A stretch of 64,000 nucleotides of DNA from Anniella stebbinsi (GCA_029215795.1 JARDYH010000003.1:261013062-261077061); one strand, 5' to 3'; positions 32,401 to 43,480 are shown, counted from the stretch's first letter. Translations and numbers: made by a program. Notes: generated from the sequence alone by a model not told the origin.

Positions 32401-33570
32401 AAGCCCTGGTACTACCAACAGTACTTTTTAATATTAGAAGTTGATATCTATACCAATGCTCCAATTATACCTATACCACACAGCACAGTCTTGAAGGATT
32501 TATGAGAGTTAACACCACTCATTTCCCATCCACCTCCTTTAAAACAGCAATAACGAATGGATTTGTGTCTTTGCTGTGGATACCTGGTGCATTAGCCTGT
32601 TAATTGTTGGTAGAAAAAGTAGCCACTCAGTATATAGAACATGTATTCGCCTGGGCAGAACTTAGGCTTGCAGACTCAACCTTGTTTGTTTGTTTGTTTT
32701 TACTAGAACCCTCAGTTCAACCTGTTGCAAAGTCTGGTGTGACTTACAGCAGAGTTGCTTTATACAAACAAAGCGTGGCAACACAGCATTTAGTATTGGG
32801 GGCAATAAATGCAGGCTAGAGCTAGTTTAAAATGAAGTTCAAATCAACTTACTTTATTAGTGTTTTTTACACATTGTCTGAGAAAACTATTTAACACAGT
32901 TAAATACTGAAACAAATGTCACTGTCTGTCCTATGAGGAATAAATGTGCAAGAGAGATATAGCGTTACCAAGGTATAGATTGGCTCTAGTCTCCATTTAG
33001 AGATACATGTTTTTTTAATGTCCACATCCCTGTTCTTTCTCCATCTTTCTTATAAATCTGAATCTTTTTCAGACTCTCCACTAGCTTTCCATGTTCCTCC
33101 GGAGTTATGAGCATATGGCATTAGAATATGACACATGCATGATTCCTCATGCAGTCAGTCACACGTTTCTTTAAGGCAAGAGTACAAATATTTGTACATT
33201 TCCTTCAAGATAAATGCCCACAACAATAACACTAAATGCCTTGATAGACATCATACAGGAATCTTGATTTCTTCTGACGTGGGGGATGAAAGATTTATGA
33301 AAGTTAACATATCTCGAACTATAGGGAGTTGGAACCCTTTGGGCTCCATAGCAAAAAGCCCCCAAAATGCTATCATTGTATAATGTATATGGTTTTTCTA
33401 TAGCCAATTAATTCTATAGGAACGGGGGGGGGGGGGGGAAATCTTCATGAAAACAGACCCTTAAAAAAAGGGGGGACAAGCAGATACTCTACGTACCATT
33501 CTGATTAAAGTCAGGACACTGTGGTCAGACACCAGGCTCATTTCAGCTTCTTCTTATGACAAAACGTGGC
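32401..33570. other. No gene recognised
   Basis: Unique DNA with a G run at 33424-33439. Confidence 0.4.
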
Positions 33571-33574
33571 TTTC

Positions 33575-33718
33575 ACATGCTTTGTGTGAAGAAGGTACCA
33601 GGTTCTATCCCTGGCATCTCCAGGCAGGGCTAGAAAAGAATCCTTGGAGAGTCTGTGCCAGCAGTGTCCACAATACTGGGCTAGATAGACTCATTATAAG
33701 GCAGCTTCCTATGTTCCA
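33575..33718 (+). repeat. tRNA-Ala-derived SINE
   Basis: aggtaccaggttctatccct (B box), ggcatctccaggcagggcta, agtgtccacaatactgggct, then taaggcagcttcctatgttc. The A-box end is lost. Confidence 0.7.
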
Positions 33719-33897
33719 GTGACATCACCCTGCTACGCTGAGGATATTAATGCCTGGACTTCATGAACAATCCCATTAGATGGGGATTATCCCCCAACTA
33801 CCCATTGGCCAATAGGAGGAGCAACAACAGAGATATAATCTAGATATGCATTACAATTATTGATATCCTGCCTTTCAGTACACAGTGCTACAGTGGC

Positions 33898-34217
33898 TAG
33901 GCTGACCAGATAAAATCCAGGTCAGGGCTCATGTAACTTTAACATTTGTAGAGAAAAGGGAATTTCAGCCAGTGTCATTTGTATGCAATTAGTTCCTGGT
34001 GAAATTCCCTCTTCATTACAACAGTTAAAGGTGCAGGCACTATACTAGAGTGACCATATACAAAAGAAGGCAGGGCCCCTGCACCTTTAACAGTTGTGAT
34101 GAAGAGGGAATTTCACCAGGATCTAATTGCAAACAAATGACCCTGGCTGAAATTCCTTTTTCTCTAGAACTGTTAAAGTTACATGAGCCCTGACCTGGAT
34201 TTTATCTGGTCAGCCTA
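33898..34217. mobile_element. FB foldback element, 320-bp copy
   Basis: Type-b ends on both sides (TAGGCTGACCAGATAAAATC and complement). Flanks ACAGTGGC (33890-33897) and ACCATGGC (34218-34225) agree at 6 of 8 positions. Common loop orientation. Confidence 0.85.
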
Positions 34218-34225
34218 ACCATGGC

Positions 34226-34969
34226 TGCATATGATTAAAACAACGATATAAATACATTTTAATAACTGAACCAACGTTAAAAATAACAACCCATTAGGAT
34301 CCATCCCACAAGGCAGATGATGGTAGGATGTCCTGTGGAGAAAGGAAGGGACAGTCTAGTTGGGTACATGGACCTGAGGTGATCTTGGCCGGCTGGCCTT
34401 CCTCTCGCTTCTAGGATCCTTCCCTCGGGGTAGTTGGTGATAGCGTTTTCTGTTTTTTACTCTGTTTCATTCACATAATTTTATGGGGATCCAGATGTTG
34501 GCTTCTTCCATTTGTAATCCTTCTACGTTTCCCCATCACCCCCATCGCTTCTTTCATCTTTTTCTTTTCTTATTAGTTAAGAAGGAGAGACAGAATCACT
34601 CCATAATGTCTTTTGATTTTTAGTGCGAGGAACTGTCTATCTGAAAGCACCCTTGGTCTACATATAAATATTACATGCTATGTCAAGGCAATGAGCCCAC
34701 ATTGCCTGAAAGAAAGCAGAAGAGCTCAAGAGGAGCTGAGAACATCCATTCCATGTTTGCCAGTGAAGCTTTTACCACAAAAGCTTGACCCGGTAGGCTC
34801 AGTATACATAGAAACAACTTTGGACCAGGCAGCCCTGATAAGTGCTGGCGAGATAATTTCAAGAGTCCTTGGAATGCGCTGCATAGGGCTGCTAGTGGCA
34901 TTGCTTTCTTTTCAAGACACAGTGGCCCTTTATATTTTCATTTGCTTTGTAGTCCATCTTTCTACCAAG
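34226..34969. other. No gene recognised
   Basis: Unique DNA. The 178-residue open frame at 34613-35149 runs into repeat S and shows no domain. Confidence 0.4.
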
Positions 34970-35205
34970 ACAAATGGTTCTCGGTTGCCGCGAGCATCTG
35001 ACTGGATCCGGGATGCCGAGGGGACCCCCACCCCCGTGTTTGCCCCCCTGGACCCAGTTGGGTGTGCTCAGTGCAAGTGTGGATCTGTTGACCACCCTGG
35101 CTGCTGGCATCACACACTTCCCCCCTGCATTAATGGTGGCCGCCATTAACAAGCAGGGGGAAGTGCACAATTTCTGGGACCTTGAATTAATGGGGCCTTT
35201 CATTG
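34970..35205. repeat. Repeat S, partial copy with hairpin
   Basis: cacacttcccccctgcatta and its complement (aagcagggggaagtgcac) surround aatggtggccgccatt at about 35108-35170. The same hairpin type is in the fuller copies at 35281-35610 and 43.13-43.48 kb. Confidence 0.5.
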
Positions 35206-35280
35206 TGCTTTAATACATTCATTTCATTTTTGGTTTCGTGAAGTTATATTTTATGATTGTAAGCCACCGTAGTTGCCATT

Positions 35281-35610
35281 TAGGGGTGGTCAAAAGCACT
35301 TGTGTCCACCTCGATGGACGCTCACCCTTTGTTGCCACCATTTGCCTCCAACTTGTTAGGCCACGTGAGCCTATTCTGAGGTTTCACTTGGCCTAGTGAG
35401 TGCTCAGCAGCTGCCCACCATGGCTGCTGAAATAGCACACTTCCCTCCACTGGGTTAATCGTGGCTGCCATTAACACAGTGAGGGGAAGTGTGCAATTTC
35501 CATACCCTTGAGTTAATGGGGCCCTTACGGTTGCCATGGACACATCAGGCAAAGTGCGCAATTTCTGGAGGCTCCACCAAGGTGGACAGAGGTGATTTTG
35601 CCCATTCCTA
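35281..35610. mobile_element. Repeat S, inverted-repeat DNA element
   Basis: Left end TAGGGGTGGTCAAAAGCACT and right-end complement TAGGAATGGGCAAAATCACC match over about 33 bp including TGTCCACCT. An internal hairpin at 35435-35494 pairs gcacacttccctccactg with its complement. No clear 8-bp flank duplication was found. Confidence 0.65.
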
Positions 35611-35614
35611 AATG

Positions 35615-35835
35615 ACACCCAAGGTGGCTTACCATCATGTATAAAACTTAATTAAAACAATAATAAAATGAATGTATCAAAGCACAATTAGAAACACAAC
35701 AATAACAGAATACAAACAGCTTTGAAACCAACAGATCTGCTTACACACGAAAGGGCAGCCTGAATAAAAGCCCCTTTGCCTATCAGCCTGGGAGCAGCCA
35801 TTGAGAGAACTCTTTCAAGAACAACTATCAATTTA
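35615..35835 (-). repeat. L2-like LINE 3' tail
   Basis: acccaaggtggcttaccatc, then A-rich aaaacaataataaaatg and gaataaaagcccctttgcc. This is a diverged reverse-strand LINE tail. Confidence 0.45.
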
Positions 35836-36291
35836 CATGGTGTAGCTGTGTCACGTCAGGACTTCATCCAGGAGAAGGTGTCAAAACAGGTTGCAGCAGT
35901 ACTGGTAGAGAGGCTCATGGCCCAATGCCACGTGTTAAATTGGACTTCTGTTGTGTTAGAGGACAGGTATCGAACTGAACAATGCACATGATACTCAGTT
36001 TTGCCACACTTCTGTGCAACTTTTAAAGAATCTTGATTCAGAATTCTCCTGTACAGAATTCAACTAGGGTTGGATTTCTCTGCGAGTGAAAATTATGGAC
36101 TATAGTGGGGTTTTAGGGCAGAATGAAGGGTGTGAAGGCCTAGAGCCAAACGTACTCAATGGGAGAAGTCTGTTGGGCCCAGATTACAGCCAGAATGGCG
36201 TAGGTTCAAACCTTGCTGGGGCTTGTGTGAACTATAGCTTAGCGAACTTATTATGTGGTCTGAAGCAAGCCACTATTTCTCAGCCTAACTG
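35836..36291. other. No gene recognised
   Basis: Unique DNA before the next FB copy. Confidence 0.4.
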
Positions 36292-36299
36292 CCTTAGGA

Positions 36300-36619
36300 T
36301 AGGGTGACCAGATAAAATCCAGGTCAGGGCTCATGTAACTTTAACAGTTGTAGAGAAAAGGGAATTTCAGCCAGTGTCATTTGTATGCAGTTAGTTCCTG
36401 GTGAAATTCCCTCTTCATCACAACAGTTAAAGGTGCAGGCACTATACTAGAGTGACCATATACAAAAGAAGGCAGGGCCCCTGCAACTTTAATTGTTGTG
36501 ATGAAGAGGGAATTTCACCAGGATCTAATTGCATACAAATGACACTGGCTGAAATTCCCTTTTCTCTACAACTGTTAAAGTTACATGAGCCCTGACCTGG
36601 ATTTTATCTGGTCACCCTA
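36300..36619. mobile_element. FB foldback element, reference copy
   Basis: The clearest copy. TAGGGTGACCAGATAAAATC at the left, its complement at the right, exact 8-bp duplication CCTTAGGA at 36292-36299 and 36620-36627. The arms (36300-36439 and 36480-36619, 140 nt each) are nearly complementary and the loop (36440-36479) is 40 nt. The loop itself contains TAGAGTGACCATATAC, which resembles another copy of the terminal sequence, so the right 171 bp (36449-36619) look like a complete smaller element and the left part like a second, inverted, truncated one. Confidence 0.95.
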
Positions 36620-36627
36620 CCTTAGGA

Positions 36628-37325
36628 AGATAATGCTATGTTATAGGGACTACTCTAGTATCTATAATAAGTGCTCTGGAGATTCCAAAGCATCGTCTAA
36701 ATGGTAGGTGTGACTGCCCTTGCTCCATCAGCTTCAGTGGAGCTGGGCCTCATTTTTGAGTATGGTATACATTCGAATGAATTTCATGTGGAATATTTAT
36801 AATATAGCATTCCATTTGAGCCAGCCAAACAGAACTTGCCTATTTGAGCATCAGGAATTTGGGGTGTTATTAACCCGCTTTGAACTATTCTTATCATTTG
36901 TTATTTGTTTGTACATCTATTTGTCATAATGAATTTTTCATTTCTTCTTGTTTAGCTCAACTATAGATTATTATATAGTGTTAATTGTCTGCCAAGAAGC
37001 ACCTATGTGCGATCTATCCTCATCAGAGGAGTGTAGTGCCCATTTAGGAAATGACATTTAAACCCCCCTCCCCACGAACGTCCCTTTCTCTGCCCAGAGC
37101 AGTTGCTACAGAGAAGTAAATGAGGAAGTTTTGTGTGTGGACTGGAGGAGCTTCCAGTGTGTACATAGCCTCCTCCAAGCCCTGCCCTGCGACCCCAGAT
37201 TTCTAGATCCCAGGGCGCTCATATCATGTCTGTTGCGCATGAGCACCCTTTTCAGTCGCTGGCATCTTCTCCTTTCACACTCTCCTCCTCAGAATCTTTC
37301 CTCAAGCTAAATGCTAAAATGTCCA
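36628..37325. other. No gene recognised
   Basis: Unique DNA. Confidence 0.4.
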
Positions 37326-37329
37326 GAAA

Positions 37330-37505
37330 AATAAAATGGTCTTCACCTGGTGCAAAAAGAAGTACAATGTAGGTGCCAGACGAACCTCTCTAGGGAGCTC
37401 ATTCCACAACTGGGGTGCCACAGCAGAAAAGGCCCTCTTCCTGGTATCCACCAGCCTCATTTCCCTTGACAGGGGTTCCCGTTCTTATGTCCATTGCAAG
37501 CAAGG
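37330..37505 (-). repeat. L2-like LINE ORF2 end fragment
   Basis: Minus-strand peptide ends in ...LLWHPSCGMSSLERFVWHL, the same segment as the copy at 45.9-46.1 kb, with agaaaaggccctcttcctgg visible on the plus strand. Confidence 0.6.
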
Positions 37506-38400
37506 CTGTGCATATATTTAAAGATTTAGAAGCATTACATACTCACTGGTAACAATGTCTACAGAAATTATTTAGAACAGATTGCCTTGTGCTACAAAGT
37601 CTTGGTGATGGGATGTGTTGAAGGCTATGTTATTTTATACTGTTAGACATGTTTTTCCATTGAGTTTCTTACAGGTGTTACTATGACAGGTCAATTCACT
37701 CAAGGTCTTCTCATAGCTGGACTGAGCTACATGTCATGATTCCAAGCCCTCCCACTGAGATGTGAGATAATTAAGAGGATTGCCATGCAATCCAGCAGTA
37801 AAGCATTATTCAGCATTATTCAGTAAATAGACACCTTTTCACACCTGTAGGGAGTGTGAATGTTAGGAGCTATCCTCTAAGCTCAATTAGCTTAATAAAG
37901 CAAGGCAGTTGCCTATCAACTAAATGAACAGTTTCCTGCTGTGCCTGACAGGCTTTCACCAGAAGGTCTTCAAGCTGTAACATCTGCCTTGTGGCTCATC
38001 TGGCAGACTATCTTCCACCTTCTCTCAACTCCACCCACTTGACCCTGCGATGGACTCAGGGATCTGTCAATTCTGATGCTCTATCCACCTCCGACAAAGA
38101 CTGAGTTCCCGGGGGGGGGGACAAAATGGGGGAGGATGATCTCTGAGCCTGAGCCTCCTGTTCGACAAGCTCCTGGGAAGATTCCTCCTTGACTCCTGGA
38201 GAGTCTTGGAGAATTTACTTCGCTGCTTCCTGTCTTGGTGGGCCTTCTTCTTCAGCCTCTGAGTCTGAATTGGGGTCCACACTGGGGAGACCGGACCTAA
38301 TGCTGACACCACAAACACTAGGGAATGTCTCAGAACTAAAGGACAGATACAGGAGTGGTAAAAATTCCAACTCCTCATTTAGTCCCTTCAGAGACAGGAT
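37506..38400. other. No gene recognised
   Basis: Unique DNA; G run at 38111-38120. Confidence 0.4.
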
Positions 38401-38404
38401 ATTT

Positions 38405-38895
38405 TGGCTCTTTCCGCACCAGCCATTTTCCCCATGGCTGCCCCTGCCTGCTCGCGAAGAGTCCGCATGATGCACATGGCATCCCGTGAGCAGGCAGGGG
38501 CCAGCCCTCCATTTTCCTGGGAGTTCAGGGAACGCAATTATCCTGATTTGTTCCCTGCTCCTGGGAGGGCAGCTAGATGGGTGGCACCGGCCACCTATCC
38601 CGGGCGCAGCTGCTCTTTCCCACAAGTAAGCGCAGCTGCAAACTGGGCATGGAGCGCATAGCGCAGCTCTGTGCCCAGGAGGGGAGGAGGTGGCACCAGT
38701 TTTGCCACCCCCAGGAAGGCAAGGAGTGGGGTGGGGGCCCGCACATTTTTTTTTAAAAAAACTCACCTTTTGCGCACAAGTGCTCATGTACACCTCTTCA
38801 TTTTAAAAAGAACTAAAATGGTGGGCGCAAGTATCGACGTTCCGGGAGAAGCCTGGCCCGTTGCATACTGGTGTGCCGTCTTTGTGGCGAACCCA
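38405..38895. repeat. GC-rich hairpin element T
   Basis: Hairpin arms GCCCCTGCCTGCTC (38440-38453) and complement (38488-38501); a second pair built on gcgcagctgc with caagtaagcgc nearby; and tggcacc/ggtggca pairs. Style and words match 44.24-44.56 kb. Terminal repeats were not resolved. Confidence 0.4.
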
Positions 38896-39185
38896 GAAGT
38901 GTTCACTTCCAGGTTCTTCTGCTTCCAGCCCTCTTCGCCCCTATGGTGGGGAAAGGGCCTTTGTTTCAAAATCCGCGTCTTTTCTCAGAAGCTGCTTCTC
39001 ATCCTTATGGTTAAGTTTTCCAATGTCCAAAACTTAAAATCTGTCAACTGGTTTTTATTTTCCCTGAAATGGCATTTTAGTGGAGCACCTGGTCGATTGT
39101 TTTTTATATTACGTCGGTGTTTCTGAGGTTCTTAAGAGGTAACTGATAGTTTTCCCACACACATTTTTGGACACTCACATAGGAT
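38896..39185. other. No gene recognised
   Basis: Short unique stretch ahead of the Penelope-like remnant. Confidence 0.4.
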
Positions 39186-39189
39186 GGCA

Positions 39190-39919
39190 TAAATATCATA
39201 AATACTGCGGCAAGTAAAAAAAATGTATTTAAGCGTATGTTACATCATCAGATGGATTTTTGAATGTGGTGGTTCTAAATGTATATTTGCAATAGCTGCA
39301 ATGTTCACATGGGTGATGGTCCCTAGGCATGGCTGCACCTGCTAAAATGTTAGGTAGGCATTCCTTGCGCTCACTGAAATCACTCCTGACCAGCATATCT
39401 CTAATATTTCTGGTTCTTCTAAAAGAAACTATCTTGACAACCGGGGATATGCTGTAAGACATGTCCATGTTTTCTTTGCATCTTTCTAAGTGGTTTGTGA
39501 CAGAATTGAATGTCAAACTGCAGTTGATCTGATTTGAGAGTGTTTTCCCCCTGTTCTCTCAAAAGATCAGCTCATGGTGTTTTTTTTTTTTTAATCTGTG
39601 CTGCTAAACACCTGGTAAATCACTCTTGCCAGGTAACCCTTGTCTCTCAGTTGTTTGGACAGTATGAGAGATTCCTGTCTGAACTCCATGTCACTGGAGC
39701 AGTTGTGAATTAATCTTAAAAACTGCCCATAGGGGAGGTTTCCCCTAAACAAATTGGGATGGGAGCTGTCAAATCTCAAATCTGGCTTTTTATAAAGCAA
39801 GGTCTTAAGCTATTTTTTATGTTTTATGGTTTAAATTTTGTATATTGACTTTTTAATGTTCAGTCTTTTAATTTTTGTAAACCTCCCACAGAGCTTTGGC
39901 TATGGGGTGTTATATAAAT

Positions 39920-39963
<44 letters not shown>

Positions 39964-40127
39964 CACCCCTCCTTTCTCAATTTTAAATCTAAAAAGTGGA
40001 TCTCCAGGATGTTATAATGGTTGTCAAATTTGATGTTTACATCTTTGGAGTTAACCCATGTAGTAAATGCATATAAATCCCTCTCATCCCATCTCCATAG
40101 AGAGTTATGATGACCCTTCGGTTTAAT
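39190..40127 (-). pseudogene. Penelope-like retroelement remnant, interrupted
   Basis: Reading down the minus strand: WVNSKDVNIKFDNHYNILEI then HFLDLKLRKEGW (about 40070-39965); after an L2 insertion, LYKKPDLRFDSSHPN, NLPYGQFLRLIHNCSSDMEF and LRDKGYLARVIYQ (39800-39591); then RRTRNIRDMLV and HHPCEHCSYCKY with TFRTTTFKNP (39516-39229). The FLD motif, the PYGQ-LR-NCS block and the C..C..C linker before the GIY-YIG domain are characteristic of Penelope-like elements. The upstream RT motifs and the endonuclease core are absent or broken, so this is a dead 5'- and 3'-eroded copy. Confidence 0.8.
39802..39962 (+). repeat. L2-like LINE 3' tail inserted into the Penelope-like ORF
   Basis: ttttgtaaacctcccacaga, gctttggctatggggtg, tatataaatgtt, then about 13 AAT units. 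It separates FLDLKLRKEGW from LYKKPDLRF in the Penelope-like sequence and encodes the poly-tyrosine of a spurious open frame. Confidence 0.8.
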
Positions 40128-40270
40128 AATAATAATAATAATAATAATTTTATTTCTTACCCGCCTCTCCGTTTGGATTGAGGCGGGGAACAACAGTAAA
40201 TATAAAACACTATAAAATACATAAAACTGATTTAAAACATGGAAAACATTATTTAAAAAAGCAATAAAAC
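40128..40270 (-). repeat. L2-like LINE 3' end (AAT tail), first segment
   Basis: AAT run, tttatttcttacccgcctct, ggattgaggcggggaac. This is the reverse of the subfamily at 29.1 kb. It is interrupted by HT1 copy 2 and resumes at 41127. Confidence 0.7.
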
Positions 40271-41126
40271 TAGGTATCTGCACGGACGCCCCGGATCGGG
40301 ACCCGATCCTGATCCGAAAATCGGATGTCCGATTTTTGGATCGGCCGCCATTTTTCCCCATAGACATGTATGCAAGTCTATGGGGAAAAATGGCGGTGGG
40401 GGCTGAGTGGGGGCCTACCTCCCCCCTCCCTGTCCCCAACTCCCCACGGTTACTTCCCGGGGCTGTCCGCTGCTGTCCGCTGGTGCCCGAGGGTGCCAGC
40501 GGACAGCAGCGGACGCCCCGGCAGGTAAGGGGGCCCCCTCCCTCCTCCTGCTTGCGCTCCTTACTTGCCAGGGCCATCTGCTGGTGCCTGCTGGTGCCCG
40601 CGGATGGCAGCGGATGGCCCTGGCTGGTAAGCCACTCCTTGCGCTCCACCTGGCACTCTACTGAGGACTAGGCTGTGAAGCCTAGTTCTCAGTAGAATCA
40701 AGCAGGTGAAGGAAGAGGATGCCCCGGCAGGTAAGTGCCCCCTCCTGCCTCCCCCTCCTGCTCCTCCTTACCTGCCGGGCAATCTGCTGCCATCCGACAG
40801 CAGCAGACGGCTATGACAGGTAAGCCCCCCTTGCGCTCCTTACTTGCCGGGGCCATCCGCTGCGGACGGCCCCAGCAGGTAAGCCCCCCTCGCGCTCCTC
40901 CTTACCTGCCGGGGCTGTCCGCGGATGGCCCCGGCAGGTGAGGAGCATGAGTGGGGGGAGGGGGTCAGATCCTCCGATCCAATACGATCCGGATTGGGTC
41001 CTTTTCATATCCGATCATATTGGATCGGCTGTTCCAGGTGCTGGGGATCAGATCGGATACTTTTATCCGATTTCCCCCATATCGGGTCCGGATCGTGGAT
41101 CAGACCCGATCCGTTGCACACCCCTA
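40271..41126. mobile_element. HT1 GC-rich hAT-like element, copy 2
   Basis: Left end TAGGTATCTGCACGGAC (diverged) and right end gttgcacacccct+A. Flanks AATAAAAC (40263-40270) and AATAAAAT (41127-41134) agree at 7 of 8. Shares with copy 1 the ggatcggccgccattttt hairpin (40341-40401) and the GGATC-rich ends. Its interior is a series of alternating blocks in which GGTAAG occurs on the plus strand near 40524, 40730, 40819 and 40879 and its complement (CTTACC/CTTACT) near 40562, 40768, 40838 and 40902. Confidence 0.8.
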
Positions 41127-41190
41127 AATAAAATATCATAAAAACATCCTAAAAACATTCTAAAATTCCACCGGATATTTACCCTTTGCT
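41127..41190 (-). repeat. L2-like LINE, second segment after HT1 insertion
   Basis: aataaaatatcataaaaaca and cctaaaaacattctaaaatt continue the A-rich LINE 3' region broken at 40270. Confidence 0.55.
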
Positions 41191-41850
41191 GCACTTTCAT
41201 GGTGACACTGGATGGGGTCCTTGCATGGCATATGTTGCAGTCAGGCAAACCTAGTTGGCATCTATCTTGTAAAGATACAAGATGTAACACTTTGAATGTT
41301 CCAATAAACTCAATGAAGTTAAATCTTTCATTAGATTTGATTTTTCTCTGTGAACAGTGTTTGCTGGTGACCAACTTGTTGTATATGTTTTTATAACTTG
41401 CTGCGGAATTTTTTGCATACTGTCTTGGGAGAGCAATATGCCCCAAAAGACAGTTTTAAAGCCTCTGAATAAATAAATGAATAAAATTACAGGTGGTGAT
41501 GGCAGCTTGCAGTGATGGTGGTGGGCAGCGATGTGGCGGGTGGCAATGGCAGCAGCAGATAAGCAGGGAGAGCAGGGAGAGGGCAGTGAGTCCAACGGAC
41601 TCAAGGCCAGCCCTGTGCCAACTCTCCTGGGGTGGTGGGAGGGAGGGCCCAGCACCACTCCAAAGTGGCCCAAGTCACCCCAAAGCTTCAGTACTGCTCT
41701 GCTTCAGCTTTGGAGTGCCTCGGGCTGACCCGGAACCGACTCGGAACCAAGGCGAGGCAGGACGAATCAGCCCACCTTGCCTTGGTTTTGGGGATTCAGC
41801 CCGAGGTGGTGCTCAGCACTACTATTTTATGCCTCTGTAGTGCATTCAAT
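41191..41850. other. Unrecognised; GC-rich in the second half
   Basis: 41440-41485 looks like a plus-strand L2 tail (ggcataaataaat type: ctgaataaataaatgaataa). 41490-41830 is GC-rich with ggtggtg/ggcagcg words, similar in style to repeat T. No gene recognised. Confidence 0.35.
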
Positions 41851-41854
41851 AGTG

Positions 41855-42340
41855 TATTCAATATGATGTGCAAATGGAGGGAAGTAAATAGCACGGTCCC
41901 TCAGGGATCTGTATTGGGAATAATGCTTTTCAACTTGTTCATAAATGTTCTGGAATTAGGAGAGAGCAGTGAAGTGGCCAAATTTGTCAATGACAATTAT
42001 TGAAGATGGTCACAGAATAACCCCACAGGGATTATGAGGAGCTTCAAAAGGATCTCTCCAAGATAGGTTATTGGGCATCCAAGTGGCAAAAGCAGTTCAA
42101 TGTAAGTAAGTGCAAATTAATGGACGTTGGGACAAAAAAAAAACCCAACCAACTTCAAGTATAACCTGATGGGAACTGAGCTGGTGGTGACCGACCAAGA
42201 AAGAAATCTTGGGGTTGTGGTGGACAGCTTCATGAAAATGACAAAAAAGTGTGTAGCTGCTGTAATGAAGGCAAGCAGGGGGTTGGACTCGATGGCCTTA
42301 TAGGCCCCTTCCAACTCTACTATTGTATGAGTCTGTAAGA
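41855..42340 (+). pseudogene. CR1-type LINE remnant with RT motif
   Basis: The plus strand reads VPQGSVLGIMLFNLFINVLELGE...AKFVNDN, where the FADD catalytic box is degraded to FVND, then WASKWQKQFNVSKCKLMDVGTKK and, out of frame, ELVVTDQERNLGVVVDSFMKM-like. A large deletion joins this to the CR1 tail (gttggactcgatggccttat). It is inactive. Confidence 0.75.
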
Positions 42341-42640
42341 TGTAGTGATGGCCACCCATTTGGATGGCTTTAAAAGGGGGGTGGATAATTCCTGGAGGAG
42401 AAGGCTATCAATGGCTACAAGTCCTGATGGCTATGTGCTACCTCCAGTATCAGAGGCAGTGAGTCTATGTACACCAGTTGCTGGGGAACATGGGTAGGGC
42501 AGTGCTGTTGTTCCATGTCCTGTTTGTGGGTCGCTGGTTGAGAACTGATTGGCCACTGTGGGAACAGAGTACTGGACTAGATGGATCTTTGGTCTGATGC
42601 TGCATGGCTCTTCTTAGTTCTTATGAGAAAGCAAATAGGA
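42341..42640 (+). repeat. CR1-like LINE 3' end, subfamily K
   Basis: gatggctttaaaaggggggt encodes DGFKRGVD, then cctggaggagaaggctatca, accagttgctggggaacatg, ctggactagatggatctttg and cttcttagttcttatgag. This best copy shows the order ORF end, then tail. Confidence 0.75.
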
Positions 42641-43124
42641 TAAGAAAATGATGTGGATAAATAATTGTTTTTCTTACGAGTTATGTAGGTTAGAAATAAT
42701 GTTGACTGAGCAAAGGCTCAGGTTTATAAACCCAGGAGTAGAAAGAACAGAGAAGATATAGCTCTCTAAATACAAGCAATTCAGATCATTCAATGAAGTG
42801 GACAGGCAGAAGATTTAATGCAATGAAAAAGAAGCACTGTACAAATGTGTAAGTAACTGATGGATTCCATTGTCAAAAGACGGTTACTAGCATGTATTAA
42901 AGGTATTCCTTTTAAACTGAATTGTGAGATGTATATGTCCAAAAATCCAGCCTCCACCTACAGAGGCAATATTGGCCCCAATCCAAAACTACATAAATCT
43001 GGTCAGATATTCTAGCATTTACCAAATCGACTGTTTAGCAGAGCAAGTGAGGAGTAAATCCTTCCTACTTCTTCAGTTTCTCCAAAGCTGTTTGGCTTTA
43101 GTTACATGCTCTTACTGGGGCTGT
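42641..43124. other. No gene recognised
   Basis: Unique DNA. Confidence 0.4.
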
Positions 43125-43480
43125 TGAATCAAGCTGGGATTTGCATTGATGGGGCCGTAAAGGCCCTCATCGGAGTGGGGGGGGGAGAAACACACAGTTT
43201 CCCCCACTGTGTTAATGGCAGCTGATGGGGGCTTTAAAGGTGCCCATTGGCATGGGGGGGGGGGGTGACGCTTTCCAGAGCCTCAAGGAAGTGTGCAATT
43301 TCCCCTGCTGCGGTGATGGTGGATGCCATTAATGCAGTGGGGGAAAAGGCCAAAGCCAGGGTGGGTGGTTGCTGAGTGCTCATGAGCCTCACAGCACTTG
43401 GCAGGAGCTTGCAGGGCCCAGCTCATGGGGGTCCGGCTGAGGTGGTAGGCAGCACAAGCTTTCGTGGGGTGAGCGCTCCC
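43125..43480. repeat. Repeat S, diverged copy
   Basis: cacagtttcccccactgtgttaa type and caatttcccctgctgc / gcagtgggggaaaagg hairpin pieces as in 35.3-35.6 kb; G runs at 43179 and 43256. Confidence 0.45.

Noticed and set aside
34613..35149. 178-residue plus-strand open frame
   Set aside because: It crosses from unique DNA into repeat S and has no known motif; on balance a chance frame.
39921..40649. 242-residue minus-strand frame
   Set aside because: A composite of HT1, L2 tail, AAT-run poly-tyrosine and a Penelope-like piece; not one gene.
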